From Oscillospiraceae bacterium (GTDB lineage: Bacteria; Bacillota; Clostridia; Oscillospirales; Oscillospiraceae): a DNA stretch of 46,886 bases. The stretch lies in NCBI GenBank assembly GCA_017527825.1, contig JAFXPO010000034.1:1-46886 (forward strand), in the 5' to 3' direction. The notes below the pieces were generated by a model that was given only the letters and a program-made list of their open reading frames with translations, did no database searches and was not told the origin of the DNA. Both the position numbers and the translations under genes were made by a program. This document shows, in pieces, positions 7,631-17,058 of the stretch. Every line of letters begins with the position of its first letter. Within the stretch, counting starts at the first letter, position 1.

Positions 7631-8716
7631 TCACTTGCCCTCCTTGTCCATCAGGTCCCACGCGCCCAGCATATACATGATGCCCAGCGCACGGTCGTAG
7701 AGTCCGTAGCCGGGGCGCACATTGCCCGGCTTCTCGTCCCAGAGGTGCCGCCCGTGGTCGGGACGGATGTAGCCCTCGTAGCCGCAGTCGTGATAGGCGC
7801 GGAGGATATCAAGGATACCCGTTTCGCCGTCGCAATCCCGATGGCTGGCCTCGGAGAAGTCGCCATTGGGGAAATGCCTCACGTTGCGGATGTGCGCGAA
7901 GGCAATCCGGTCGCAATGCTTGCGGACGATTGCCGCCACGTTGTTGTCAGGATTAGCGTTGAGGCTGCCGGAGCAGAGCGTCAGGCAGTTGTACGGGTCG
8001 TCCACCATCTTCAGGAAGCGGTCGATACTCGCCTCGTCCACCAGCAACCGCGGCAGACCGAAGATATCCCACGGGGGATCGTCCATGTGCACCGCCATCT
8101 TGATATCGCACTCGTGGCATACAGGCATCAGCGCCTCGAGAAAGTACCTGAAGTTCTCCCACAGTTTTTCCTTGGTGACGGGCTTGTACTTTTCAAACAG
8201 CTCATCCAGCTTCGCCATACGCTCCGGCTCCCAACCGGGAAAGGTCATGTGGTACTTCTCCGTAAACGACATGACATAGTCCGCCATCTGTTTGGGGTCG
8301 TCCTGGATCATGTCCTTTTGGTAAAACAGCGCCGTGGAGCCGTCACCAACGGGGTGGAACAGGTCGCTGCGCGTCCAGTCGAAGATGGGCATGAAGTTGT
8401 AGCAGATGACCTTCACGCCAAACGGCGCGAGGTTGCGGATGGTCTGGATGTAGTTCTCGATGTACTGATCCCGCGTGGGAAGCCCGATCTTGATGTCGTC
8501 GTGGACGTTCACGCTCTCCACCACGTCGGCGTTGAAGCCTGCGGCTTTGATCTGCTCGACCACCGGAGCAATCTCCGACCGCTGCCAGACCTCGCCGGGC
8601 AGCTTGTCGTGCAGCGCCCAGACGATGGTGCTGACGCCCGGAATCTGGCGAATATCGCTCAGCTTGATTTTATCGTTGCCCTCGCCGTACCAGCGAAAGC
8701 CCATTTGCATCGGCAT
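7631..8716 (-). CDS. uxuA: Mannonate dehydratase
   Basis: 361 residues with AGGAGG 7 nt before the ATG. Strong family matches: MGFRWYGEGNDKIKLSDIRQ at the start, CYNFMPIFDWTRSDL, the metal-site segment MAVHMDDPPWDIFG, HIRNVRHF and RPDHGRHLWDE near the end. The enzyme removes water from D-mannonate to give 2-keto-3-deoxygluconate, using a divalent metal, in the cytoplasm. Length is normal. It lies 12 nt after the GH1 gene and 1 nt before uxuB. Uronate isomerase (uxaC) and the kdgK/kdgA steps are not in this window, so the pathway must be completed from elsewhere in the genome. Confidence 0.96.
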   Translation of the reverse strand: MPMQMGFRWYGEGNDKIKLSDIRQIPGVSTIVWALHDKLPGEVWQRSEIAPVVEQIKAAGFNADVVESVNVHDDIKIGLPTRDQYIENYIQTIRNLAPFGVKVICYNFMPIFDWTRSDLFHPVGDGSTALFYQKDMIQDDPKQMADYVMSFTEKYHMTFPGWEPERMAKLDELFEKYKPVTKEKLWENFRYFLEALMPVCHECDIKMAVHMDDPPWDIFGLPRLLVDEASIDRFLKMVDDPYNCLTLCSGSLNANPDNNVAAIVRKHCDRIAFAHIRNVRHFPNGDFSEASHRDCDGETGILDILRAYHDCGYEGYIRPDHGRHLWDEKPGNVRPGYGLYDRALGIMYMLGAWDLMDKEGK

Positions 8717-8728
8717 AACGGTTCCTCC

Positions 8729-10009
8729 TCAGTTTTTCGAATAACCGCCCAAAAACGCGAGACTTGGCTTCGGCGTGCGCGTCTGCGTCGCGCGGTCAAC
8801 CGCAATCAGGCCGAAGGTCATGCTGAAGCCCTTCTGCCACTCGAAGTTATCCATCAGGCTCCAATGGCAGTAGCCCTTGATTGGAATACCGTCGTTAACA
8901 CAGTTCTCGACGCCGCGCAGCGCACGGCGGATAAACTCCACGCGGCGACTGTCGTCCGCCGTGGCGACACCGTTCTCGGTCACGATCAAATCGCCCTTGA
9001 AGTTCTCGTGTACCCGGCGGATCACATGCTCCAGCGCTTCGGGATAAAATTCGTAGTCCATTTGGGTCAGCTCCGCGCCGTCGGGTGCGGGCAGCTGCCC
9101 CTCGGTGCCGTATTGGGTGCGGGTGTAGTTCTGCACGCCGAGGAAATCATCATCCTCGATGTAGGGCAGATAATGCCGGAACTCCTCGTCCCACGCGGCT
9201 TCGGCATAGCTCTCGCCGCCGCTCAGCGCCTGAAGATCGTGCATGGAGAGCGTGATACCGACCTTGATATTCGGATAGCGGTCCTTGATGGCAGCCTTCG
9301 CCGCCTGATGGGCGCGGAGCACCAGCCGGTCGCCCTCCGGTGTGCGGGAGGAGACAAATATCTGCGGCTGCGCCGTACCGAACACCTGCGCGTTCTCCGC
9401 GGCGGCGTACTTCATGTTCTCCATCATCTTTTCGAAGTTCATGCCGACCTGCACCGTTCCCTCGGCGGATTTGGCTGCCGCCCGCTGCGCCATGAGCTGA
9501 AAGCGTCTGGCAATCGCCGCGAGCTGTAAGCCCATGTTTGCCTCGTTGATGGTGCAGATATAATTCAGCTCGCCGCCCAGCTTCTCCGTCACATAGGCGG
9601 CATAACGGCGGAAATATCCGACAGTGCTTTCGGCCTCCCAGCCGCCCTTTTGAATGAGCCAGACGGGGCTGGTGAAATGCAGCAGTGTCACGATAGGCTC
9701 CACGCCGTGCGCCTTGCAGCAGGCGATGACCCTGCGGTAATGCTCGATCTCCGATTCATCGAACCTGCCCTCCTCCGGCTCGATGCGCGCCCATTCGATG
9801 GAGAAGCGATAGGCGTTCAGCCCCGCGTCCGCGAGAAGCTTGATGTCCTCCTCATAGCGGCGGTAGTGGTCGCACGCCTCGCCGCTGGGTTCGGCAAAGC
9901 TGGTATGGGGCAGCTGCTCCTGCGCCCAGTAGTCGCTGTGGATGTTATTGCCCTCCACCTGATGCGCGGCGGTGGACGCGCCGATCAGAAAGCCCTTCGG
10001 AAAACTCAT
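8729..10009 (-). CDS. GH1 beta-glycosidase
   Basis: 426 residues from ATG at 10009, 1 nt after the GH43 stop codon region and with GGAGGAG just upstream; the frame is open further upstream but only as out-of-frame sequence of the GH43 gene. MSFPKGFLIGASTAAHQVEGN is the classic GH1 start. The acid/base residue is E156 in TINEAN and the nucleophile E345 in VTENG; SLMDNFEW closes the active site. GH1 enzymes remove beta-linked glucose, galactose or related sugars with retention. There is no phosphate-binding signature that I can identify, and import is by a GPH symporter, so a non-phosphorylated substrate is likelier. No signal peptide. Fairly short for GH1 (usual 440-480). Confidence 0.93.
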   Translation of the reverse strand: MSFPKGFLIGASTAAHQVEGNNIHSDYWAQEQLPHTSFAEPSGEACDHYRRYEEDIKLLADAGLNAYRFSIEWARIEPEEGRFDESEIEHYRRVIACCKAHGVEPIVTLLHFTSPVWLIQKGGWEAESTVGYFRRYAAYVTEKLGGELNYICTINEANMGLQLAAIARRFQLMAQRAAAKSAEGTVQVGMNFEKMMENMKYAAAENAQVFGTAQPQIFVSSRTPEGDRLVLRAHQAAKAAIKDRYPNIKVGITLSMHDLQALSGGESYAEAAWDEEFRHYLPYIEDDDFLGVQNYTRTQYGTEGQLPAPDGAELTQMDYEFYPEALEHVIRRVHENFKGDLIVTENGVATADDSRRVEFIRRALRGVENCVNDGIPIKGYCHWSLMDNFEWQKGFSMTFGLIAVDRATQTRTPKPSLAFLGGYSKN

Positions 10010-10010
10010 G

Positions 10011-11810
10011 TCACTCCTCCAATCTGATACAATCACCCTCGGTGATACCGTTTTCGTTGAACGCGTCCACGCGGACAAAGTACGCTCTTCCCTTGATGAG
10101 CGCACCAACGCGCTTGGTGCCGGCTTCAAACACCATATAGCTGTGATACAGCTTTTCGGGGCTGCCGCCGAACAGGATGTTATAGCCCAGCGCGTCGGAG
10201 CGCGGCTCGACGGACACCGCCATGTCAAGGTCGCTCATGCGCTTGGCGCGGAACGCGGGCTTTTGCGGCGCAGCGCCGCCGCCTCTGCCGAACACGCGCA
10301 ATCCAGAGACGCACGGCTGCTGACCATACGGCACCGCCAGATCGCTCAAACGCAGGTACCGCGCGGCAAAGCCCTCCTCCCGCACGATCAGATCATGGGA
10401 AAGGTCGGTCTGCGCGTCGGATTTGTCCTCGATTACGAACCATGTTTCGCCGTCAGCGCTGCCCTCAAGCTTCCACTGCGTCGCAAGATCGCGCTCCTCG
10501 ATGTAGCGCGCCTGTGAGCCGGGTCGAATCTCACCCGGACAGGGTATGTCGATTCGATCGTCCGCAAAGTTGACCTGTACGGCGTGGACGTCAAAGGTCT
10601 TGCCGAGGTCGACCTGCAGCCACTCGTTGCGGCTGTTGGACGCCGCGCGCCACCAGGTCCGCACATTTTCTTCGACAGCTTTTTCCGGCTCATGTCCCGC
10701 GTCGCAGCTCGACGCCGTCGCGGTTTTATGGGCGCTGAGCAGCATCCACGCCGGGTCGCGCCATGCGTCCTGCCCGGCAATCGCCATCGGCCAGTCGCCA
10801 TAACGCTGGTTGCAGAACAGCTCGCCGTCCGCATCGAAGCCCGCCGGCCAGAGTCCCACGCGGCGCTCAAAGTCGTGGTTGACGCTGATGCGCATGGTGG
10901 CGGTGTGCCACCAATTGCCCTGCCTGTCGCGCATGGTGGAGCCATGTCCCGCGCCGGGAAGGAACCCGCCGGGCTTGTAGGAATAGGGATTGTTCTCCGC
11001 CGGTGTGAACGGTCCCAGTGGGCCGTCCGAGACGTACACACCGTCGGAATAGGTGTTGTACTGCGTGCCGGGGCAGGCGTATTGCAGGTAATATCTGCCG
11101 CGGTGCTTATCCATCCACGCTCCCTCAACATAGGGACGGTTGGAGAACATCCCGCGGATCAGCGGCTTGACCGCCTCAGGAATATCCGCCTCGTTCACAC
11201 CCTGCATCTTATGAAAGGCGTGGTATTTCGCGTCGATCTCCTCCTCGGTGGCGGGCAGCAGCGCGTTGTCCTCGCCCACGCGCTCGTAGCCGATCTCGTA
11301 AGGATGTCCCTCGATGAGCGCGATCTTTTCCCCCTTGGGCAGCATGGACACGGGATCGAGTTCCACGCCGTAAATCGGCGTCACGTTGGAGCAGCCCCAA
11401 TAAAAGTACACGCTGCCATCGTCGTCCACAAACAGATTTGGGTCCCAGAAGGGGAAATTGCCCTCGATCTTTTCATACGGACCGTGGAGAATATCCCTCG
11501 TGCGCCAGCGGTCGCAGTTGGATTCCCGCCGCGAGGCACAGAAATAGACGTATCCATTCATCACGCGCACATCCGGTGCGTAGTCGTAGAGCGGCAGCTC
11601 CTCCGGCAGGCGGTGGTTCTCCCAATGGGCAAGATCGTCCGACACCCAGACGCCCAGCGTCATGGAGGCAAAGATGTAGTACCGCCCCTCAAAGCAGATC
11701 ATCGACGGGTCTGCCGCCTCGCGGCATATCTGCAGCGCGCCGCCCCGGCGCGGATCGGCGTTGAATTGGTAGCGGTAGTTGATGTTCAGCGGATTACAGT
11801 AGTAATTCAT
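10011..11810 (-). CDS. GH43 glycosidase with discoidin-like and C-terminal beta domains
   Basis: 599 residues from ATG at 11810. The catalytic five-bladed domain spans about 20-375, with D34 (ADPSMI) as base, D123 (WDPNLFVDDDG) as modulator and E229 (YVEGAW) as acid. A discoidin (F5/8 type C, CBM32-like) domain lies at about 385-525 (WLQVDLGKTFDVHAVQV, then RYLRLSDL). A last beta-sandwich of about 70 residues resembles fibronectin III. GH43 members release arabinose, xylose or galactose; this domain order is seen in several subfamilies, so the sugar is not fixed. No signal peptide. The start overlaps the end of the GH78 gene by 17 nt, and the end touches the GH1 start, supporting one operon. 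Confidence 0.9.
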   Translation of the reverse strand: MNYYCNPLNINYRYQFNADPRRGGALQICREAADPSMICFEGRYYIFASMTLGVWVSDDLAHWENHRLPEELPLYDYAPDVRVMNGYVYFCASRRESNCDRWRTRDILHGPYEKIEGNFPFWDPNLFVDDDGSVYFYWGCSNVTPIYGVELDPVSMLPKGEKIALIEGHPYEIGYERVGEDNALLPATEEEIDAKYHAFHKMQGVNEADIPEAVKPLIRGMFSNRPYVEGAWMDKHRGRYYLQYACPGTQYNTYSDGVYVSDGPLGPFTPAENNPYSYKPGGFLPGAGHGSTMRDRQGNWWHTATMRISVNHDFERRVGLWPAGFDADGELFCNQRYGDWPMAIAGQDAWRDPAWMLLSAHKTATASSCDAGHEPEKAVEENVRTWWRAASNSRNEWLQVDLGKTFDVHAVQVNFADDRIDIPCPGEIRPGSQARYIEERDLATQWKLEGSADGETWFVIEDKSDAQTDLSHDLIVREEGFAARYLRLSDLAVPYGQQPCVSGLRVFGRGGGAAPQKPAFRAKRMSDLDMAVSVEPRSDALGYNILFGGSPEKLYHSYMVFEAGTKRVGALIKGRAYFVRVDAFNENGITEGDCIRLEE

Positions 11811-14055
11811 AGTGATGCTCCCCCGCGTCCGTTTGGTAGGTCGTCCCATCCGGCAGACAGATCGTCGCCTGGACAGGCAGCGTGATATCAAAGGTCAGAT
11901 GATCGCTCTCATACGCCCACGCGCTGACAATAGTCCCCACCGGGGAGCGCCACTCCGCGCGGGCATGGCCCAGCGAGCGCCCCGGCTGCGGCGCGACGGT
12001 CAGCTTGCCCGCTTCCAGCCGGATGCCGCACACGCCGGAGAACAGCCAGCCGGAGATCGCGCCGTAAGAATAATGGTTGAGCGAATCGTGCGCCGTACCG
12101 TCGGCACGCACGCCATCCCAGGTCTCCCAGATGGTTGTCGCACCCTGTTTGACGGCATAGAGCCAGCCCGGACAGTCCTCCTGCAGCAGCAGCCGGTAGG
12201 CGGTGTCCGCGTGACCGTTGTCCGCCAGCACGCGGCACAGGTCAGGCGTGGACAAAAAACCCGTGTTCAGGTGATACCCGTTTTTGACCACCATATCGTT
12301 CAGCGTGTCCGCCGCCGTCCGCGCCTCATCCCCGTCCAACAGTCCGAAGGCGATGGGGCGCACATACTCGCACTGCCGGTCGGAGCGGATGACGCCGTCT
12401 CTGGCGCAGGCATAGCGGTACGCTTTCTTTGCGTTCTCCGCGATTTCGGCGTACTGCTTCGCGTCCGCGGACTTGCCGAGGATCTCCGCGATCCGCGCCA
12501 TCAGAGAGGCGGAGCGGTAATAATACGCCGTCGCCACCTCCGCAGCGCCGAACATCATGGTCTTTTTCATCGCGTCGGCGTTGTTGATATCCGGCTGGCA
12601 CCACTCGCCGAAGTGAAAGCCCTCGTCCACCAGATACTTTTTGTACGGGTTACACAGGTTCTGGATGCGTGTTTTCTGCGCGCGTCTGCCGACAAAGCCC
12701 AGCCAGCGCCCCATCATATCATAGTTCTCTTCCAGAATCTCGGTTTTCCCGTAAGCCTGATACAGCGCCCACGGCACCAGCACGCAGGCGTCGCCCCAGC
12801 CGGCGGAGCCTTGCAGCATGGCGGATATTTTCCCGCCGCTGTTGTTCACCGGCGCGATATTCTCCACCAGCCCGTCCTCATGCTGGGCAAGGCGGCACTC
12901 GCCCAGCCACTTGCGAAGCACGGGATAGCAGTCCATCAGGTACACCGCGGTGGGCGCGAACACGCCCGCGTCCCCCGTCCAGCCCGCGCGCTCACGGGTG
13001 GGACAGTCGGTGGGGATATCGCAAAAGTTGGAGCGCATACTCCACAGGCTGTTGAGAAACAGGCGGTTCACGTCGTCATTCCCACACGAAAAGAAGCCTG
13101 TCTGCTCCATTTCGGAATACACAGCGACGGCGGTAAACGCGGCGTCCTGGAGGTCAACATCAGTCTCGATTTTCGCGTAGCGGAATCCGAAGATCGTGAA
13201 GGAGGGCTTCCAGGCATTCTCGCCGTCCTTGCAGATGTATTCGAGCTTTTGCGGGATGCCGCCGTTTTTGTTCCGCTCGCCGGGATCGAAGTTGCTTTGG
13301 GTGAAGTTGCCGTTTTCATCCAGTGTCTCGCCGTGCCACAGCGTGATCGTCTGTCCCGCCTTCGCCGTGACGCGCAACTCCGTGTATCCCGCAAGGTTCT
13401 GTCCGAAATCGATCACCGTTTCGCCGTTGGGGGTGGTGATCCGCTTGCCTGCAAATCGTTCCTGCTCGATGATCGGCACGCTTTCCGTCGGCGCAAGGTT
13501 GGCATAGCCGTAATCCCGCACCGTAACGCCGTGCCAGTCTTCGATCTGCTCCATGCGTGCGTCATAGCGTTCGCCCTGCTGCAAATCGTTCTCGCGAACG
13601 GGACCGCTCTGGCTCGCCTCCCAGCGCTCGTCGCTGACGAGGACGGCTTCGCCGCCAATCTCCAGCTGGCAAAGCAGCGCAAGGTCTGTCCCGTAGTAGT
13701 TCCGCAGCCCGTCGATGCCGACGCTGCCGCGATACCAGCCGTCGCCCAGCGTGACCGTCAGTTCGTTTTCGCCCGCATGCAGCAGATCAGAAACGTCATA
13801 AGCCTGCACGCACAGCCGTTTGTGATAGTTCCCCGTCCCCGGCGCAAGCACAAAATCCCCGACGCGCCGCCCGTTCAAACGGGCGGCGTAAAGCCCGTGG
13901 CAGGTGAGATAGAGCGTCGCGTTTTCCGTGTGCTCCGCCGTGAAGCGGCGGCGCAAAACCGATGCCGGCTGCCGCGCGTCCCTGTCATGGGGCAGCTCTG
14001 GATCGATCCACTTCGCCCGCCAGACGGCGGGCATCCTGTTTGAAAGCGCTTTCAT
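11794..14055 (-). CDS. GH78 alpha-L-rhamnosidase
   Basis: 753 residues from ATG at 14055; an upstream in-frame ATG at 14070 is less likely because AGAGG lies between the two, 7 nt before the chosen one. N-terminal beta domains (GLYAARLNGRRVGDFVLAPG, GDGWYRGSVG) precede the (alpha/alpha)6 barrel from about 320. The catalytic region DCPTRERAGWTGDAGVF is near 350, with GWGDACVLVPW near 420 and WETWDG near 640. The C-terminal beta domain includes LTVAPQPGRSLGHA. The enzyme releases terminal alpha-L-rhamnose with inversion. No signal peptide, so it acts inside. A perfect cre palindrome covers the start codon. It overlaps the GH43 start by 17 nt and follows the isomerase-like gene by 1 nt. Confidence 0.94.
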   Translation of the reverse strand: MKALSNRMPAVWRAKWIDPELPHDRDARQPASVLRRRFTAEHTENATLYLTCHGLYAARLNGRRVGDFVLAPGTGNYHKRLCVQAYDVSDLLHAGENELTVTLGDGWYRGSVGIDGLRNYYGTDLALLCQLEIGGEAVLVSDERWEASQSGPVRENDLQQGERYDARMEQIEDWHGVTVRDYGYANLAPTESVPIIEQERFAGKRITTPNGETVIDFGQNLAGYTELRVTAKAGQTITLWHGETLDENGNFTQSNFDPGERNKNGGIPQKLEYICKDGENAWKPSFTIFGFRYAKIETDVDLQDAAFTAVAVYSEMEQTGFFSCGNDDVNRLFLNSLWSMRSNFCDIPTDCPTRERAGWTGDAGVFAPTAVYLMDCYPVLRKWLGECRLAQHEDGLVENIAPVNNSGGKISAMLQGSAGWGDACVLVPWALYQAYGKTEILEENYDMMGRWLGFVGRRAQKTRIQNLCNPYKKYLVDEGFHFGEWCQPDINNADAMKKTMMFGAAEVATAYYYRSASLMARIAEILGKSADAKQYAEIAENAKKAYRYACARDGVIRSDRQCEYVRPIAFGLLDGDEARTAADTLNDMVVKNGYHLNTGFLSTPDLCRVLADNGHADTAYRLLLQEDCPGWLYAVKQGATTIWETWDGVRADGTAHDSLNHYSYGAISGWLFSGVCGIRLEAGKLTVAPQPGRSLGHARAEWRSPVGTIVSAWAYESDHLTFDITLPVQATICLPDGTTYQTDAGEHHYELLL
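14041..14054. promoter_or_regulatory. Perfect cre (CcpA) box at the GH78 start codon
   Basis: TGAAAGCGCTTTCA is a fully symmetric match to the catabolite-responsive element pattern TGWAANCGNTNWCA. It covers codons 1-5 of the rhamnosidase gene. Inside an operon, CcpA bound here would act as a roadblock to transcription of the five distal genes (GH78, GH43, GH1, uxuA, uxuB). Confidence 0.65.
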
Positions 14056-14056
14056 C

Positions 14057-14902
14057 TTAAAACCTCTCATTCAGCCACCTGGCGCTCAGTTCCAGGCTCT
14101 TGACCGGATCCTTGTCGATCCAGTTCCTGTGGCTTTCCAGCACCACGGCTTCGATACCATTCGCCGCGGCGATCTCCCGCAAGCCATCCAAGTCCATGTT
14201 TCCCGTACCCAATTCCACGCTGTCCGCCTTCAGGATCGGCGTCATGGCGGGACCGGTCTGTCGGCTGCCCCGATCGGTGACGTGCCAAAGCTTCATGCGC
14301 GTTCCCTGCTTCTTCATCCACGCCTTCGCGTCCGCGCCGCCGTCGGTGAACCAATAACTGTCAAATTCAAAACTCACCAGCGCTGGGTCGGTGTCCGCGA
14401 GGATCACGTCATAGGCACACAGCCCCGGTCGCACTTGCAGCAGCTCCACATTGTGGTTGTGATAGAGCAGGGATATCCCCGCGGCTCTGAGCGCTTCCCC
14501 GGATTGATTGAGCCGCTTCGCCAGCTCCCGCACGGCGTTTTCATTGCCGTAATCAAAGCGGTACATGCCCGTGATGACGATTTTATCGGTGCCGAAGTCC
14601 TTCGCCTCCTCGATCACCGCGTCCGCCTCCCGCTCCAGCGAGCCGAGGTCGGCGTGCAGGCTGATCACGGAAAGTCCGCTTTCCGCGATCAGCTTTTTCC
14701 AGTCCAGCTTGCCGCCGTTTCCGGTAGGCATCCCCGCCGCGCGGGTCAGCAGGCGCACCATCAGCGGGCTGGGGTGGATCATGAAACGATTGAGCTCCAG
14801 ACCGTCGTATCCCGCAGCCTTGATCCTCCGCAAGGTCGCCCGCGCCTGTGACTCGCTCCCGGTCACGGTGCCGAGCATGATCTGTTGTACGGCTTTTTTC
14901 AT
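14057..14902 (-). CDS. Sugar phosphate isomerase/epimerase-like TIM-barrel protein
   Basis: 281 residues of the AP-endonuclease-2-like xylose isomerase fold: strand motifs AAGYDGLELNRF, LSVISLHADLGSL, LLYHNHNVELL and ALVSFEFDSYWF in order, ending with MDLDGLREIAAANGIEAVVLE. Metal-binding candidates are the His and Glu in YHNHN and FEFDSYW and a late Glu in LESH. The family covers sugar and inositol isomerases, epimerases and dehydratases, so the reaction cannot be named. Its ATG overlaps the GH2 stop (ATGA) and it ends 1 nt before the GH78 gene. In this operon it may convert a released sugar, for example rhamnose or an uronate derivative. Confidence 0.85.
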   Translation of the reverse strand: MKKAVQQIMLGTVTGSESQARATLRRIKAAGYDGLELNRFMIHPSPLMVRLLTRAAGMPTGNGGKLDWKKLIAESGLSVISLHADLGSLEREADAVIEEAKDFGTDKIVITGMYRFDYGNENAVRELAKRLNQSGEALRAAGISLLYHNHNVELLQVRPGLCAYDVILADTDPALVSFEFDSYWFTDGGADAKAWMKKQGTRMKLWHVTDRGSRQTGPAMTPILKADSVELGTGNMDLDGLREIAAANGIEAVVLESHRNWIDKDPVKSLELSARWLNERF

Positions 14903-17058
14903 TTCCTGATCCCCTGCAATACGCGATTGAGCTGCTTAATACTCTGCTCGTCCGCGCCGCCCTGCTTTAAAAGACTCAGCATGGTCATGCGACCCATCAT
15001 CCGCTGCAAGGCGGGGTTGTCCTTCACCGCGTCCGCGACGTCGCCCCGTTCGGAGGCGCCTTTTGCCATCATCTGCTCGACGATGGCGCCCGCCTGCGGA
15101 TTCGCGCGAATCTCGCCCAGCGTATCGTTGACGGAGAAGCACGCCGGGTCGATCTCCGCCGCGTCAAACCAGTTGGTGACGGAGGCTGCCGCCTTGTTGA
15201 AGATATAGCTCTCGTCCGGCTCACTGACGCGGCGGATGCACATGCTGTCGCTGACGCTTCCCGCCTCGGCGCGGATCAGGTGTTCGCCCAGCATCGGCAC
15301 GCGGAACCGGAACACAGTCTCGCCCTGCCGCGTCTCGACGGCTGTGCCGTCCACATAGAGAGTGACCTCGCTCTGGTTGGAATAGACCTTGATCTCCGTC
15401 TCCGCCTCGGCGCGGTTTTCATACCGCTTGCCGCAAAGATGGACAAAGGGTTCGGTCTTGTTCCACGCCGCCTTGTAAAGATAAAACGCGTCCTTGCGCA
15501 GCGTGCGGTCAAAGGTGACAAGCCCCTTTTGATTCTCGCCGTGCTTGCCGCCCTCGTCACGACCGTCAGCGGCGAAGTCGAACAGGTTCCACACATGCGT
15601 CGCCCACAGGTACGGGCGCTTGCGGATCATGTCCAGCATGTGCTCGTGATAGAGCGCCTGATATTCCTCGGTATAGTCGCCCTTTTCGGGGCGGGAAGCG
15701 TGGAACGCCGGGTTCGCGTCCGCGCCGTACTCGGAAAAGCCGATGACGCGGTTCGGGTATTTGGCGTGATACTCGTCGAAGAACTCGTCGGTTTGCTCCA
15801 GCTCGCCCAAGTACCAGCCGAAGTAGAGGTTATAGCTGTTGATATCCGGTATTTCCAGAATCGGACTGTCGATCTCCAGCATGAACACGTTCGCCATGGT
15901 CGTGAGGCGCGTCGGGTCCATGCGATGACAGAGGTCGTTGAGCAGACGGTGGTTCTCCAGCAGGTCGTCGTTCACCGCGCTGGCGGCGGTGATCTCGTTG
16001 GAAAGCCCCCAGACCGCGACGCAGGGGTGATTGTAGCACTGGGTAATCAGCTCACGCATCTGGGAAAGCGTGTTCTCCCGCCCGTTCGGCATGTGCATGG
16101 TGATATACGGAATCTCCGCCCAGACCACGATGCCGTTTTCGTCGCACAGATCGTAAAATTCCTGGGCGTGCTGGTAATGCGCAAGACGCAGGGTGTTTGC
16201 GCCAAGCTCGCGGATGATCGTCATATCCGCCTCATAGTCGGCGTGGGAGAGCGCGTTGCCCTTGCCCTTCAGGTCCTGATGGCGGCTCACACCCCGCAGC
16301 GGATAGCTGCGCCCGTTGAGGAAGAAGCCCTTTTCGGGGTCGACCGCGAACACACGGCAGCCGAAGCGGGTCGACACCTCGTCGCCGGAGGTGAGCTTCG
16401 CCGTCGCGGTGTAGAGGTACGGGTCGTCCACGCCGTCCCAGAGGCGGACGTTCTCGATGGTGAACTCGGCGCGACGCTCCACAGTTTTGGTCTCGCCGTT
16501 TACGGTGATGTCGACGGAGGCGGCGTTGTGCCACGTTTCCACCGTCACCGTCGCGGTCCCGCTCGCCAGGTCCACCACCGGCGTGACCTTGATGCCCGGC
16601 GTGCCGTCCCGGAGCAGCTCAAAGTGTTCCGCGGGAACGCGGATGAGGTTCACCTCGCGGTAGAGTCCGCCGTAGAAGGTGAAGTCCGCCTTTTGGGGAT
16701 AAACGCAGTCACTGTCGGCGTTGCTCACGGAGATTTCAAGGGTATTTTTCTCCGCCAGCGCATCCGTCAGCTCCACACGGAAAGTGGAATATCCGCCCTC
16801 GTGACGGGCAAGCATCCTGCCGTTGAGGTAAACCTCCGCCGTGTGGTTCGCGCCGTTAATCTCCAGAAACGCCCGCTCCCCGGCGGTCTCCTCCGCCGAA
16901 AGCTCACGCGTGTACCAGCAGGTGCCGCGGTGGTAGTCGTTGCCGCCGTCCTGTCCGTCAACGGCGTTCCAGGTGTGGGGAATCGTCACCGATTCGGTTG
17001 CGGCTTCGCGGCTTTTGCCGAAGCGCCAGCCGCCGGTCAAGGTTGTAATTTCACGCAT
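14899..17058 (-). CDS. GH2 glycosidase, beta-galactosidase or beta-glucuronidase
   Basis: 719 residues. Order: jelly-roll sugar-binding domain (1-170, VTIPHTWNAVDGQDGGNDY), immunoglobulin-like domain (170-255), TIM barrel (255-545), then an extra C-terminal beta domain and a helical tail. Catalytic acid/base is E355 (GLSNEI) and nucleophile E443 (GFSEYG). An N-x-K pair (N509, K511 in ENQKGLV) sits where beta-glucuronidases bind the carboxylate; related GH2 galactosidases can have a similar motif as I recall, so this supports but does not prove glucuronidase. uxuA and uxuB in the same operon add weight. No signal peptide. It overlaps the symporter gene by 8 nt and the next gene by 4 nt. Confidence 0.9.
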   Translation of the reverse strand: MREITTLTGGWRFGKSREAATESVTIPHTWNAVDGQDGGNDYHRGTCWYTRELSAEETAGERAFLEINGANHTAEVYLNGRMLARHEGGYSTFRVELTDALAEKNTLEISVSNADSDCVYPQKADFTFYGGLYREVNLIRVPAEHFELLRDGTPGIKVTPVVDLASGTATVTVETWHNAASVDITVNGETKTVERRAEFTIENVRLWDGVDDPYLYTATAKLTSGDEVSTRFGCRVFAVDPEKGFFLNGRSYPLRGVSRHQDLKGKGNALSHADYEADMTIIRELGANTLRLAHYQHAQEFYDLCDENGIVVWAEIPYITMHMPNGRENTLSQMRELITQCYNHPCVAVWGLSNEITAASAVNDDLLENHRLLNDLCHRMDPTRLTTMANVFMLEIDSPILEIPDINSYNLYFGWYLGELEQTDEFFDEYHAKYPNRVIGFSEYGADANPAFHASRPEKGDYTEEYQALYHEHMLDMIRKRPYLWATHVWNLFDFAADGRDEGGKHGENQKGLVTFDRTLRKDAFYLYKAAWNKTEPFVHLCGKRYENRAEAETEIKVYSNQSEVTLYVDGTAVETRQGETVFRFRVPMLGEHLIRAEAGSVSDSMCIRRVSEPDESYIFNKAAASVTNWFDAAEIDPACFSVNDTLGEIRANPQAGAIVEQMMAKGASERGDVADAVKDNPALQRMMGRMTMLSLLKQGGADEQSIKQLNRVLQGIRK

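Noticed and set aside
7439..9529. 696-codon plus-strand frame opposite uxuA and GH1
   Set aside because: It spans three real minus-strand genes with catalytic motifs, so it cannot be the coding strand.
11812..14043. 743-codon plus-strand frame opposite the GH78 gene
   Set aside because: Antisense of a clear rhamnosidase; low-information basic product with no start signal.
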